Assembly (NCBI RefSeq): GCF_933775445.1
Contig: NC_065877.1
Location: forward strand, 5,642,001 to 5,706,000
Reading direction: 5' to 3'
Source: Argentina anserina
Lineage: Eukaryota; Streptophyta; Magnoliopsida; Rosales; Rosaceae
Length of the DNA: 64,000 bases
In this document: positions 10,668-22,813 of the stretch, piece after piece
Numbering within the stretch: position 1 is the stretch's first letter
Layout: each line of letters begins with the position of its first letter
The notes under the pieces: generated by a model
What the model saw: only the letters and a program-made list of their open reading frames with translations
Database searches by the model: none
What the model was told of the DNA's origin: nothing
Made by a program: the position numbers and the translations under genes

Positions 10668-11286
10668 TGAATTCTGGGACAAATGACACCCCTACAACAC
10701 AGAACAGAGGAGCTAGGATTTTATCATTGGTTTCATAAAGGTCAAGACATGTAAACATGACCCTTTGGCTTCTGGATTCAAGTAGTGGAAAGATCACAAA
10801 AATCTAGCAGAGTTGGCACGAAAGACAAATTAGAAGTGTAAAGTGGGAGGCAGAAGAAGGTGTAGAGAGAAAATGTGAGATTGGTCAGAAACCAGAAGCG
10901 CGTTTTTGTTTGCAATAATGTGGACTGGTTCCAGGTGTAGCCTTTTTTTATGTTTTATTTGACAGTAGCTTCTTCTTTTGCAGTTGCAAAACTTGGGGAA
11001 TATTCAAACCTAGAAGTACTGTCTTTTCCTATGTTTGTTATTGACTTCTTGACTTATTCCTTATTTTACTCTAGTATATCTTCTTAAAACTTTTATTGGT
11101 CACTAAGTTGGATCTTTTTGAGATTTACAAATAACTAAAATTATGGTAATCACATTACGTGAATTATATGTATTGAATTATTATTTTCACCGATTAATGC
11201 TCCTATTATTCGTTAATTGTGCAGAGATGATTTTTATGGTGATTAATGAAGTAAACGATTTCCATCGAGAAAATGAAGGGAAATTA
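10668..11286 (-). other. 5' flank/promoter region of the first RLP
   Basis: About 620 bp separate the RLP start codon from the next solo LTR. It is AT-rich and should hold the 5' UTR and promoter. I could not assign a convincing TATA box or transcription start. Confidence 0.4.
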
Positions 11287-11291
11287 GAAAG

Positions 11292-13934
11292 TGTAACGAC
11301 CCTAAAATTTCGAGCATAAAAACTCAAAATATTAAAGTCGTACAACACTATAACAAACTCGACGAATCGAAATCGTTTAAATGCACAGCGGATCATCACT
11401 GAGTTCACAATAAAACTCAGACAACTAATTATTACAAACCAAATTTATAATTCACATTACATAAATGGAAATGTAATAATACTCACAATTTCTCACAAAA
11501 CTCACAAATAAAACCTCACAAGTTCTCACACACAAATCCATACTAGAAACCTCACCACAAGCAGATTAATGATCAACTTCGAGTCTCCGGAGTCGTCTCT
11601 CAATCGCCACTAATCGACACCTGTGGAATTATCCCCTACACCATCGATTTGGTGCACCGGGATTGTAAACACAAACCCGGTAAGCTTATAGCTCGTATGA
11701 GTAAAATGAAAACTTAACTCGCATCTCAATATATACGAAAATTCACAACACAACAATATAAATGCACTCATGAGTCAATGGACGGCTCATCTGGTTGTCC
11801 TAAAAATATATGAAATGAAGGTACTCATGAGAAATCGGGCAACCCATCTCCATGTTAAAATCACGTACAATAATCACACCTCATATTGTACAAATCAAAA
11901 TCACATGCTCGATATATAATCACGTCATCAATATGACCTCATCACGATAAAATCATAACAGTATATTATATAGCAAACTATATATATATATATATATGTA
12001 CCTATTTACCATTTATACAATATATATAATCCGCTTATATCATATACATGTCATATTTCATAAACACGTCCGAAGACAAAACGTTTTAACCAACACCATG
12101 TTAAAATTATGTACAATAATCACACTTCATATTGTACAAATTAAATCACATGCTCAATATACAATTCTCGTCATCGAAATGACCAATTCTAATGAATTAA
12201 TAACAATATATAATATAACGAACTATATATATATACTTATTACCATTTATACAATATATATGTAATCCATTATATCGTATACGTGTCATAATTCAATATT
12301 AAAAACTATTGCAAAAATCTTGAATCTCCGCAAGGGTAGATTCGTAAATATGTGAGATTTTACTCATCTTATCGACTCGAGCGTAATTCCAAAATTTCCG
12401 AAGATAATTCATTTCCTTGATTTATTGATCACCTTGAAAAGATAAGAAAAGAATTTAGAAACGTTTCGTAGACCTTGAAATGGCGAAACAGTAATAATCT
12501 GTTACTGTTCAGCAAATTTTTTGGTTTTACGAATTACTGTTCATTGAGTACTATTCACGTATTTACTATTTACGTATTTCTGTACAAATACACATCCAAT
12601 ACGTATTCATGTACGAGTACGTAATGTTTACGTATTTCTATACATATAAATACTATTCAAATGTACATACTGTCTCAGTAAATAAAAATGACTGAATTAC
12701 CCTTTATAAATTATTTTTTATATTTACTGAAAGTAATTTATATTTACCGTACGTAAAAATAAATTTATATTTTTACCCCTTCGGAAACACTGTTCACGCG
12801 CCGCTGCACGTGGCGGCGCGTGGGGTACACGCGCCACCTTCGGCAGGCCGCGCGTGGCGCTCACGCGCCACACACTGTGGCAGCGCGTGGGGCACACGCG
12901 CCGAGCCTAGGGCCGGCGCATAGCACGCCACCGCCGCCCCATTTCTCCCCCTCTCCTTCTCCTCCGCCCCTGCACGGCCCAAGGCCACCTCTAGACCTCC
13001 TCACGCACTCACACGCGTCGCCTAAGGCGGCGGTGCTCCATTCTCCACCTACACCTCCGATTCTCCTCCAAAATCCTCCCAATCGATCTAAAATTCTCCC
13101 AATCAATCCCAAAACATCGTACAATCACACACCACAATCAATTTCATCAATCATTACCTAGATCAAACGGTGGAGCTTCGATTCGTAGTCAGTGTGAGAT
13201 GAGTCACCGATCGTGTCGATTCGTCGAGGAGATGTCGTCGCGTCCCCTCCTTCGATCGTAGGTGTTGCAGGGGTTAATGAGTGATGGAGGCGCACCTGCT
13301 CTGCACCCTAGTTTCGACAAAGAAGAGCTTGAATGGCGGCGATTCGTTGCAGAGGACATGGTGCGTCGACGTGACGAACGGCGATGAGGGAGGGCATGAT
13401 CTTCTCAGGGTTTGACGAGGATGGCAGTGCGAGGCTTTTGAGAGGGGCGGTGCGTGACACTGACCACGGGTTGGCGAGATCGTCGACGAAATTTCCAAGG
13501 GAGGGGAGAAAATCGGGGAGAGGGCGAGAGAGAAGGTGATGGAGGCGCGGGGTAAGGAGAGAGAAGAGGGTTTCCGAAAATGGAAACCCTACTTCTGATT
13601 AGTTTCCTTTTATAGCCCTTTCTAAATCAGAAACTAACTTCCATCGTTAATAACTTTCGCATCCGATGTCCGATTTGAACGCGTCACATGTCCACGCACT
13701 TGTATCGACGAGCTCTACAAATTTCGTGAAAGAAGTTTTCGCAAATGAGTGACGAAATAAAAGTCGATATATCCGTTGCGGAAACGTAACGTTTTTCTAA
13801 TTAAACGTTCCGAGAATGTTTCCGTTTCCGTTTCGTAAAGTCGAAAAAAAAAACAAATTCATTCTAATTAGATTTCACAACTTTATAGAATTTAAATCAA
13901 ACCAAATATCGTTTTGAAAAATAGGATTATTACA
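11292..13934 (-). mobile_element. solo LTR of the gypsy family, subtype A, reverse
   Basis: Read on the minus strand it runs TGTAATAATCC...GGGTCGTTACA, 2,643 bp. Flanking pentamers are GAAAG (11287-11291) and TAAAG (13935-13939), a target duplication with one mismatch. It carries the same GC-rich dyad block (about 12795-12905) and the GGGTTTCC...GGAAACCC dyad (13568-13589) as the forward solo LTR, and it lacks the long TC tract. Short ORFs with ARGAHAP-like peptides come from the GC-rich repeats and are not genes. It lies about 600 bp upstream of the RLP start. Confidence 0.88.
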
Positions 13935-13939
13935 TAAAG

Positions 13940-14352
13940 ATTGGTGGGAATACTTAATAAGAGGTTGGTTTTCTCGATTATCATGTATTGGAATCGTAAT
14001 GATAGACTTTTCTGCATCATGACAAATGTTAACGATAATCTATCTTGGAAGCTAACTCCCATAGTTTAGTTTCGAATAATGAATAATCATATTAAAGAAT
14101 TAGAGCCTTCAGAACTGACCAGTATGAGTGATTGTCGTCCAAACGTTGATCATTCTTTAGTGTCTACATTGCCTGCTTAACATATGCTGGAGCCTGTATG
14201 TAAGGCGTGCTTGCTGCAAACCAGCGCATCATTATTGTTTAATTAATTAGGTTTTGAAAATAAGTCCGACTTGTATTTCACGTTTAAAACAGTATTTGAG
14301 GGAATTAATATATGCAAATAGTTTCCACAAATTGTTCTTACCAGGATAGTCT
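13940..14352. other. gap between two reverse LTRs
   Basis: Unrelated DNA of about 410 bp between two independently inserted LTRs. I see no gene. Confidence 0.4.
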
Positions 14353-14783
14353 GTATCTGTAACGACCCTAAAATTTCGAGCATAAAAATTCAAAATATTA
14401 AACTCGTACAACACTAAAACAATCTCAACGAATCGAAATCATTATAAATGCACAACGGATCATCACTGAATTCTCAAATACAACTCAGAAAACCAATTAT
14501 TACAAACCAAATTTATGATTCAACATTACATAAAATGGAAATGTAATAATCCTCATAATCTCTCACAAAACTCACAAATAAATCCTCACAAGTTCTCACA
14601 AACAATTCTGCAATAGAAACCTCACCACAAGCGGGGTAATGAACAACTTCGAGTCTCCGGAGTCGTTTCTCAATCCCCACTAATCAACACATGCGGAATT
14701 ATCCCCTACACCATCGATTTGGTGCACCGGGATTGTAAACACAAACCCGGTAAGCTTATAGCTCGTATGAGTAAAATGATAAT

Positions 14784-16917
14784 TGTAATAACCCGAATTT
14801 TTAGAAACTAAATGTCGAGTATTTTTAAAGTGTTAAACTTGTGAAATTAATTCAAGACGACAATTGGAGGTTTGCGACATTTCGAAACGAAAACGGAAAC
14901 GTTCTCGGATCGTTTAATTAGAAAACGTAACGTTACCGCAACGTATAGATTGACTTTTATTCCGTCACTCGGTTGTGAAAACTTCCTTCACGAAAGTCGT
15001 AGAGCTCATCGATACGAATTCGTGGACACGTCATGCGTTCGAATCGGACGTCGGACGCAAAAGTTATTAACGTCGGAAGTTCGTTTCCGATTTTGGAAAT
15101 AGTATAAAAGGAAGGAGATGAGATTAAAAAATCAGAAAATCAGATTTTTTCTAAAAATCAGCTCGGGTACTGTTCATCCGACCCAAAAATCTTCTCCGGC
15201 CGATTTCTCCACCATCCGACGTCGCCTCGTGTCGTGCCACCTATCAAACTGACGGGCTCGACGAGCTCCATCTTTTGGGCTATGCCTTGCACTCCGGCGA
15301 CAACCATACACGGTGTAGAAACCGCCGGAAGTTACTGCTGTGGCGGCGCCGCCTCTCCGGCCACCATAGCTCGAGATTCTTGGGGGGTTTTGCTTGTCTC
15401 AGTCCCAGCAACATTCCCACAAAAGGAATCGAGCCAAATCGAAGTGTAAGTACCCGAATCAAAATTTCAATTTCTAAGTTTGTGAATAGTGCCGAATTTA
15501 TGTTCTTCGTTGTTTGGACTGTTTAGGCTCGGATTTAGACCTTGGTGTCAACTAGGAAGTTGTTGGAAATGTTGTGTAGGTTGTGGTGGTGAAATTTGGT
15601 GATGATTGGTGGCGGTCGGTGAACAGCAACAACGCATGAATAGTAACTGTGAATAGTAACGACACATGAATATTAACTGTGAATAGTGATCTGTAACAGT
15701 AAATGTGAACAGTGGCATGGTAAAACAGTAACTGTGAACAGTGTTTTGGCAAAACTGTAACTGTGAACAGTGGTTTAGTAAAAACAGTGATTAGTAAACA
15801 TGAACAGTGTTCCGTGAACAATGTTTTATGAACAACAGTTAGCTGTGCTGAACTCGTCACCTGATATTTTAAGTATCATTTTCTAAGCATTTATCGTGCT
15901 ATTAGGTGACTGACGAAACGAGTGAGGAAATTACTTTCATGGTCGTGGAAGTTGCACGCAGGAAAGAAGGTGAGTAAAATCTCACATATGTACGAATCTA
16001 CCCTCGCGGTGATTCAATATTTTGCAAGAGTATTTATTAATGAATGACAAACATGTATACAATATAATGGATTACATATATACTGTATAAATGGTAATAA
16101 ATACGTATATATATAGTTCATTATATTATATATTGTTATTAATTCATTAGAAATGGTTATTTAAATGACGAGAAATTGTGTATTGAGCATGTGTTTGTGA
16201 AATATGACATGTATAGGATATAGTGGACTATATATATATTGTATAAATGGTAAATAAGTACGAATGTATATAGTTTGCTATATAATATACTGTTATGATT
16301 TTTATTGTGATTATATCGAACATAGTTTTGAAACGTACAATATAATGTGTGATTATTATACGTGATTTTAACACGGAGATTGTTAAAATATGTGATTTGT
16401 CTTCGGACGTGATGTTTGGTACAATATGATGTGAGATTATTGTACATGTTTGGCAAGTCGGAACCTAGCCTTTGGCCGGGCGAAAGTTACGATACAGTTA
16501 GAGCTCTAGTCTGTCCGCCATAGTACTACATGTGAGGTAACGGGTGGTTATCTGCTCATGAGTACTCAGATTGTTTTGGATGTTGGGTAGCGGGTGGTTA
16601 CCCAATATCAGCGTAGTACTGCATGTGAGGTAACGGGTGGTTATCTGCTCATGGGTACTCAAATTGTTTTGGATGTTGGGTAGCGGGTGGCTATCTAATA
16701 TCGTCGCTGTATTACGAGAGGGGTAACAGATGTGTACCAGCGTTCTTGGTACCCGTAATATAAATGCATTTGGGTAACCAGAAGGGTTACTTAATTTCTC
16801 ATGAGCGTTTTATTTCATATTTCTTTGGGACGACCAGATGGGCCGTCCATTGACTCATGAGTGCATTTATATTTGTTTGATTTGTGGATTTTCGTATATA
16901 TATTAATATGCGAGTTA
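14784..16917 (+). repeat. 5' LTR (lacks its last ~390 bp)
   Basis: This copy matches the 3' LTR from TGTAATAACCCG up to ...ATGCGAGTTA. It then joins gag-like sequence at 16917/16918, so its 3' end, the primer-binding site and any leader are deleted. A TATA box (TATAAAAG, 15103-15110) follows the shared TTTCC...GGAAA dyad. A long run of GTGAACAGTA-type motifs lies at 15620-15840. Confidence 0.85.
16521..16706 (+). repeat. 93-bp tandem duplication in the 5' LTR
   Basis: Two copies of a unit starting TAGTACTRCATGTGAGGTAA begin at 16521 and 16614. The 3' LTR has the same duplication at 22019 and 22112. It therefore predates this insertion. The subtype A LTRs have one copy. Confidence 0.85.
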
Positions 16918-19900
16918 GGGTTGCGGCCGAGGTAGGGTTGCAGGCCGAGTCCGCAATGTGGAGAACCTTTACGAGGAGGTTGCTCCACGGGCAGAACAGG
17001 TTCACCCTGCTGCTGTCGTTAGAGACGACGATAGTCGTGTGTTAAGTTGATCAAGGACTTTAATCGGTTGTCAACGTCTTATTTCATAGAGGCCTGGATC
17101 ATATGGTAGTGGACCACTGGATCGAGGGCATCATAATCTACTTTGAGATGATTGAGTACCCTGAGAAAGAGAAGAAGATGATATAGACACTTATTAGTGA
17201 TAGTTCGGTAGAGGAGATGGTAAGATTGACTCATACATCAAACTCTTTATGTGTCACTTCGCATTTGGAGTGTTCCTCGAATTGGAGACAATGAAAGACT
17301 TGTCCTATTGTGATTGGAAGTGGAGAGTTCTCTGCTTATTTGATCGTGATTCCGGATCATACCTATGATGTGATCATAGGAATTGATTGGTTGAGTACGC
17401 AGTACACGGTGATTGATTGTTTTGACATGATAAGTTCTTTCATAGACCCAGGAAACCAAAGTTTCGTATCTGTGCCTCGAGTCGGATAATGCCATGATAG
17501 CTAGAGTCTTGGCAAATGTGGAGTCTGTGGATCTGGAAGTAGCTATCACAGACATTGTTCTACTATTCGAGTATAGTGAGGTGTTTCAGGAGATACTGAG
17601 TTACCTTCTTCGAGAGTTGTTGATTTCTTTATTGATGATGTGCCTGGTATAGCATCTGTATCAAAGGCGCCTTATGGGATTGGGAAAGAACGAGTTTAAA
17701 GAATTGAAAGAGCAGATAGATGACATATTAGACCTAGGGTTCAACAAACCTAGTGTCTCACCTTGAGTTGTGCCGGTGTTATTCGTGAATAAGAAAGAAG
17801 TCTCATGCGGTTGAGTGTGAATTATAGGGGAATGATTAAGGTGACCATCAGGACTATGTATCATTTACCTAGGATTGATGATGTGTGTGATACGTCCTTA
17901 AGGTGGTGATACAATTATTAAACTGAGATTCACATTACGTCGTTGTTGCGTTCCAACTCGTTTTGTTTCGGACATTGACAATTGAAGTTACACATTGTTC
18001 TTGGCTGAGCAAGAAATCTAATGTGTTAGAGAAATTTCTTTTTGACGTCACGAATTAATTATTTTGCTAGAAGAGCATTTAATTGAGAACGCTGGTCTTT
18101 CAGGATTTAATCATTTTGGTGTTGGGGATTGGAATTTCACAATACCACAGGTCCAAATGAGACGTTATGGCGGCGAAGTAACTTTATGGAAGGTAAGGAA
18201 CGAGATGACCTTAGCTTAGTAGTGTTTTAACGAATTTTTCGTGACAATCACCTTCCAACTGGTAAAGAAATAGTTGAGGACCAAAATTTGCTTTTCAAGT
18301 GCAAGTGGTGTTAGTGTTGGTGACTTAGAGTCTCTTTTCTCTCTATGCATTAGATTGAATATTGTTGGATAAAGTGGTGTTGACTGAAGTGTTCAACAAG
18401 GGATAAATTTTACGATAAAAGGGTAATCAAGTATATTGTTGCTTACAGAGAAGTTATTTTGGCCGAATGCGTTGGCCATGAGGGTTCTTATTGAAAGTAA
18501 AGAAACAATTGTTTAGAGTGGTGGTGTAGCAATCATTTTGGGGTTAGTTTTGAGGAGATGGTGGACCTAATATCGGGTTATGTTGAAGTAATTACTAAAC
18601 TTATTAGTACTACAACGGTGGGGGAAACCAATATTTTAGATGATGCACTGGGGCATTTGTGTTGGACCGTATGTCATGCATTTGAGGCATCTATGAACTA
18701 GGGGGTAAAGTATATCTCAGTTGTGGCCGTGTTAGATTTTGCGCTGTAAAGTTCACCTAATTTTCATGTTCCACTGTTAGGAGATAAATACCTTCTTTGT
18801 CTGAACCCCAAATTGTGGCATACCACTCATGGAAGCAGGAAGCTGTAATTAATTTTCGACGGTAAGTTTTGGTGAGTGTGATGGGATGCGTGATGCATCA
18901 CTCTTGTGGTGGCGGTAGAGGTTCTCTACTGCCTTGTGCGTATATTAGTCGATTCTCTAGTGAATTGTTTGAGAATAATTCTTAATCCAAGGTGGTGTTC
19001 TGTGGTGGTTGTGAACTCAATGAGTTAAGATTTCTTTATCGTGTTGCCGATACAAATATGGTATTTGAGTGGGTATCATGCACGACAACTTTTTATGGTT
19101 ATAATAAGATGATCATGAAAGGGGATTATTTTGTTGATTGGAAGGAATGGTAGGTTCGTTATTCTAATGATGATTTGTGGTGAAGTCATGAAGGTATTGT
19201 CGTGATAAAGCACGTTTATTTGAAAACCACTATGTGTGATGTAAGTAGTAGGCATGTGTTAATCATTGATTTGACTCATGTTAGATGTTGGGTTCCACTA
19301 TCGATGGTCGGGTTCCATTACAAGCATGCTCACTTGGGTGGCTTACATGTGGCTATTAATGTTAGAACATGTGACAGATTGTCTGTTTGGAAGAAGTTTG
19401 AGGTATGTGGTGTTTGAAAACTCTAATGGTCCGAGAGACTTGGAAATATTGGTTTCTAAGACTTGAAAGCGACACAGTGTAAAGAGAGATTATATAGTGT
19501 CGATGTGGTAGACCACTCAACCTCGAAATCTCATTCTTAATAGCGTAGTGAGATCTGTCAGAGAAGAGAAGTCACATGTAAGATTCGTTGAATAAGTTGG
19601 TGACATTCAAGACGACGATGTCTAGCATGTCTCCTAATGCCCTACCGTGCAATATGTACATTTGAACTTATCCTGCCGTTAAGAGACGACTATTAGATGG
19701 CGCCGTGTGACCATCTAGTTGAAGGGCGCATCTATAGTGGGGTGGTGAGAGTGGACAAGAAGAGAAGTTGACATCGAGGGTACGCTGGACTCTGCGGGAG
19801 CAAGGTCATCTAGCAGGTTTAGGTACATATGGTATGCTATGTGCCTACGCTAAGGTTGTACATATGCACTCAATGTGTGTTATATAAGTAAATGCAGTTA

Positions 19901-20254
19901 TGACCTATTGGAATTTGGTTGAATAGTGAAGTTCGTTCTAAATTCGCCTTATACCTTAAAGGTCTTGTGTTGCAGAACATCTTGTTTTTGCATTTGATTA
20001 GGGATGTTCGAGTCGTGGTTTTTCTTGGATGGGTGTTATCATGCTCATTGTTAGAATTCTTTGCAGACACAATGAAGTTATATAACACCATAATAGAAGA
20101 AAAGTGAGCTGTGATCGCCTCGTGGAGGCATCATAGAGAGGAAAATTATTGGGGAAGGAATTGTGGAGTCACCATGTTGAGGGCTGAGTACCCTTAGCTG
20201 TTGTTGAGTATGGTGTATAAATTTCGGGACGAAATTCCTTTAAGGGGGGTAGAA
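16918..20254 (+). pseudogene. degenerate gypsy gag-pol internal region
   Basis: Recognisable pieces, each broken by stops or frameshifts, come in the expected order. A gag-like stretch is near 17080-17190 (DHWIEG..., EYPEKEKKM). The protease end is near 17320-17430 (YDVIIGIDWLST). The start of RT is near 17590-17890 (VPGIASVSKAPYG, VPVLFVNKKE). Then come about 2.3 kb without clear motifs, and the last codons KFRDEIPLRG at about 20221-20248. RNase H and integrase catalytic cores are not recognisable. The part 18623-20215 reappears in reverse at 60835-62398. Confidence 0.8.
20242..20254 (+). promoter_or_regulatory. polypurine tract
   Basis: AAGGGGGGTAGAA lies directly before the 3' LTR. This is the usual plus-strand priming site of LTR retrotransposons. 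Confidence 0.85.
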
Positions 20255-22813
20255 TGTAATAACCTGAATTTTTAGAAACTAAATGTCGAGTATTTTTAAA
20301 GTGTTAACCTTGTGAAATTAATTCAAGACGACAATTGGAGGTTTGCGACATTTCGAAACGAAAACGGAAACGTTCTCGGATCGTTTAATTAGAAAACGTA
20401 ACGTTACCGCAACGTATAGATTGACTTTTATTCCGTCACTCGGTTGTGAAAACTTCCTTCACGAAAGTCGTAGAGCTCATCGATACGAATTCGTGGACAT
20501 GTCATGCGTTCGAATCGGACGTCGGACGCAAAAGTTATTAACGTCGGAAGTTCATTTCCGATTTTGGAAATAGTATAAAAGGAAGGAGAGGAGATTAAAA
20601 AATCAGAAAATCAGATTTTTTCTAAAAATCAGCTCGGGTACTGTTCACCCGACCCAAAAACCTTCTCCGGCCGATTTCTCCACCATCTGACCTCGCCTCG
20701 TGTCGTGCCACCTATCAAACTGACGGGCTCGATGAGCTCCATCTTTTGGGCTATGCCTTGCACTCCGGCGACAACCATACACGGTGTAGAAACCGCCGGA
20801 AGTTACTGCTGTGGCGGCGCCGCCTCTCCGGCCACTATAGCTCGAGATTCTTGGTGGGTTTTGCTTGTCTCAGTCCCAGCAACATTCCCACAAAAGGAAT
20901 CGAGCCAAATCGAAGTGTAAGTACCCGAATCAAAATTTCAATTTCTAGGGTTTGTGAATAGTGCCGAATTTATGTTCTTCGTTGTTTGGACTGTTTAGGC
21001 TCGGATTTAGACCTTGGTGTCAACTAGGAAGTTGTTGGAAATGTTGTGTAGGTTGTGGTGGTGAAATTTGGTGATGATTGGTGGCGGTCGGTGAACAGTA
21101 ACAACGCATGAATAGTAACTGTGAATAGTAACGACACATGAATAGTAACTGTGAATAGTGATCTGTAACGGTAACTGTGAATAGTGAACTGTAACAGTAA
21201 ATGTGAACAGTGGCATGGTAAAACAGTAACTGTGAACAGTGTTTTGGCAAAACTGTAACTGTGAACAGTGGTTTAGTAAAAACAGTGATTAGTAAACATG
21301 AACAGTGTTCCGTGAACAATGTTTTATGAACAACAGTTAGCTGTGCTGAACTCGTCACCTGATATTTTAAGTATCATTTTCTAAGCATTTATCGTGCTAT
21401 TAGGTGACTGACGAAACGAGTGAGGAAATTAATTTCAGGGTCGTAGAAGTTGCACGCAGAAAAAAAGGTGAGTAAAATCTCACATATGTACGAATCTACC
21501 CTCGCGGTGATTCAATATTTTACAAGAGTATTTATTAATGAATGACAAACATGTATACAATATAATGGATTACATATATACTGTATAAATAGTAATAAGT
21601 ACGTATATATATAGTTCATTATATTATATACTGTTATTAATTCATTAGAAATGGTCATTTCAATGACGAGAAATTGTGTATTGAGCATGTGTTTGTGAAA
21701 TATGACATGTATAGGATATAGTGGACTATATATATATTGTATAAATGGTAAATAAGTACGAATATATATAGTTTGCTATATAATATACTGTTATGATTTT
21801 TATTGTGATTATATCGAACATAGTTTTGAAACGTACAATATGATGTGTGATTATTGTACGTGATTTTAACACGGAGATTGTTAAAATATGTGATTTGTCT
21901 TCAGACGTGATGTTTGGTACAATATGATGTGAGATTATTGTATATGTTTGGCAAGTCGGAACCTAGCCTTTGGCCAGGCGAAAGTTACGATACAGTTAGA
22001 GCTCTAGTCTGTCCGCCATAGTACTACATGTGAGGTAACGGGTGGTTATCTGCTCATGAGTACTCAGATTGTTTTGGATGTTGGGTAGCGGGTGGTTACC
22101 CAATATCAGCGTAGTACTGCATGTGAGGTAACAGGTGGTTATCTGCTCATGGGTACTCAAATTGTTTTGGATGTTGGGTAGCGGGTGGCTATCCAATATC
22201 GGCGGTGTATTACGAGAGGGGTAACAGATGTGTACCAGCGTTCTTGGTACCCGTAATATAAATGCATTTGGGTAACCAGAAGGGTTACTTAATTTCTCAT
22301 GAGCGTTTTATTTCATATTTCTTTGGGACGACCAGATGGGCCGTCCATTGACTCATGAGTGCATTTATATTTGTTTGATTTGTGGATTTTCGTATATATA
22401 TATATATATTAATATGCGAGTTATATTTTCATTTTACTCATACGAGCTGTAAAGCTTACCGGGTTTGTGTTTACAATCCCGGTGCACCAATTCGATGGTG
22501 TAGTGGATAACTCCGCATGTGTGGATTAGCGGGAATTGACGGACCGCTCAGAGGACTTGAAGTTATTTATCTCCAGCTTGTGTGAGGATTTTGTGTGACT
22601 ATCTTGTGAGGTTATTGTGAGGATTATACATTTCCATTTGTTATAATGTTGAATTATAATTTGGTTTGTAATAATCGGTTTGACTGAGTTGTATTTTAAA
22701 CTCAGAGATGATCCGCTGTGGCATTTTAAATGATTTCGATTTCATCGAGATTGTTTGGTGTTAACGACTTTGAAATTTTGAGTTTTTAAGCTTGAAATTT
22801 TGGGGTCGTTACA
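20255..22813 (+). repeat. 3' LTR (complete, 2,559 bp)
   Basis: It begins TGTAATAACC right after the polypurine tract and ends GGGTCGTTACA right before the ATAAT duplication. The TATA box is at 20574-20580. The first ~300 bp and the 3' half resemble the subtype A solo LTRs. The middle (about 20590-21420) is different and replaces the GC-rich block. Confidence 0.92.

Larger units (their letters stand above)
14784..22813 (+). mobile_element. nested two-LTR Ty3/gypsy element (subtype B LTRs, defective)
   Basis: The 8,030-bp element is bounded by a perfect ATAAT target duplication (14779-14783 and 22814-22818). The order is a 3'-truncated 5' LTR, an internal region with broken gag, protease and RT remnants, a polypurine tract and a full 3' LTR. 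Over the first ~700 bases I count about 14 differences between the two LTRs (about 2%), which suggests a fairly young insertion. The internal region is full of stops and has no primer-binding site left. The polyprotein terminus (KFRDEIPLRG) and long LTRs suggest a chromovirus of Tekay/Del type, by family knowledge only. Confidence 0.92.

Noticed and set aside
10665..10682. Upstream TTG start for the first RLP
   Set aside because: Nuclear plant genes start at ATG. The ATG at 10667 directly precedes a good signal peptide.
12794..13161. Open frames rich in ARGAHAP/GGGG peptides in the LTRs (also near 2735-3384, 24071-24686, 62663-63070)
   Set aside because: They appear on both strands and in several frames at once, and they come from GC-rich dyads and microsatellites inside LTRs.
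19919..20107. 62-codon frame with a near-identical twin at 60944-61132
   Set aside because: The similarity is explained by the shared retrotransposon interior. Flanking sequence is equally conserved, so it gives no evidence for a small gene.
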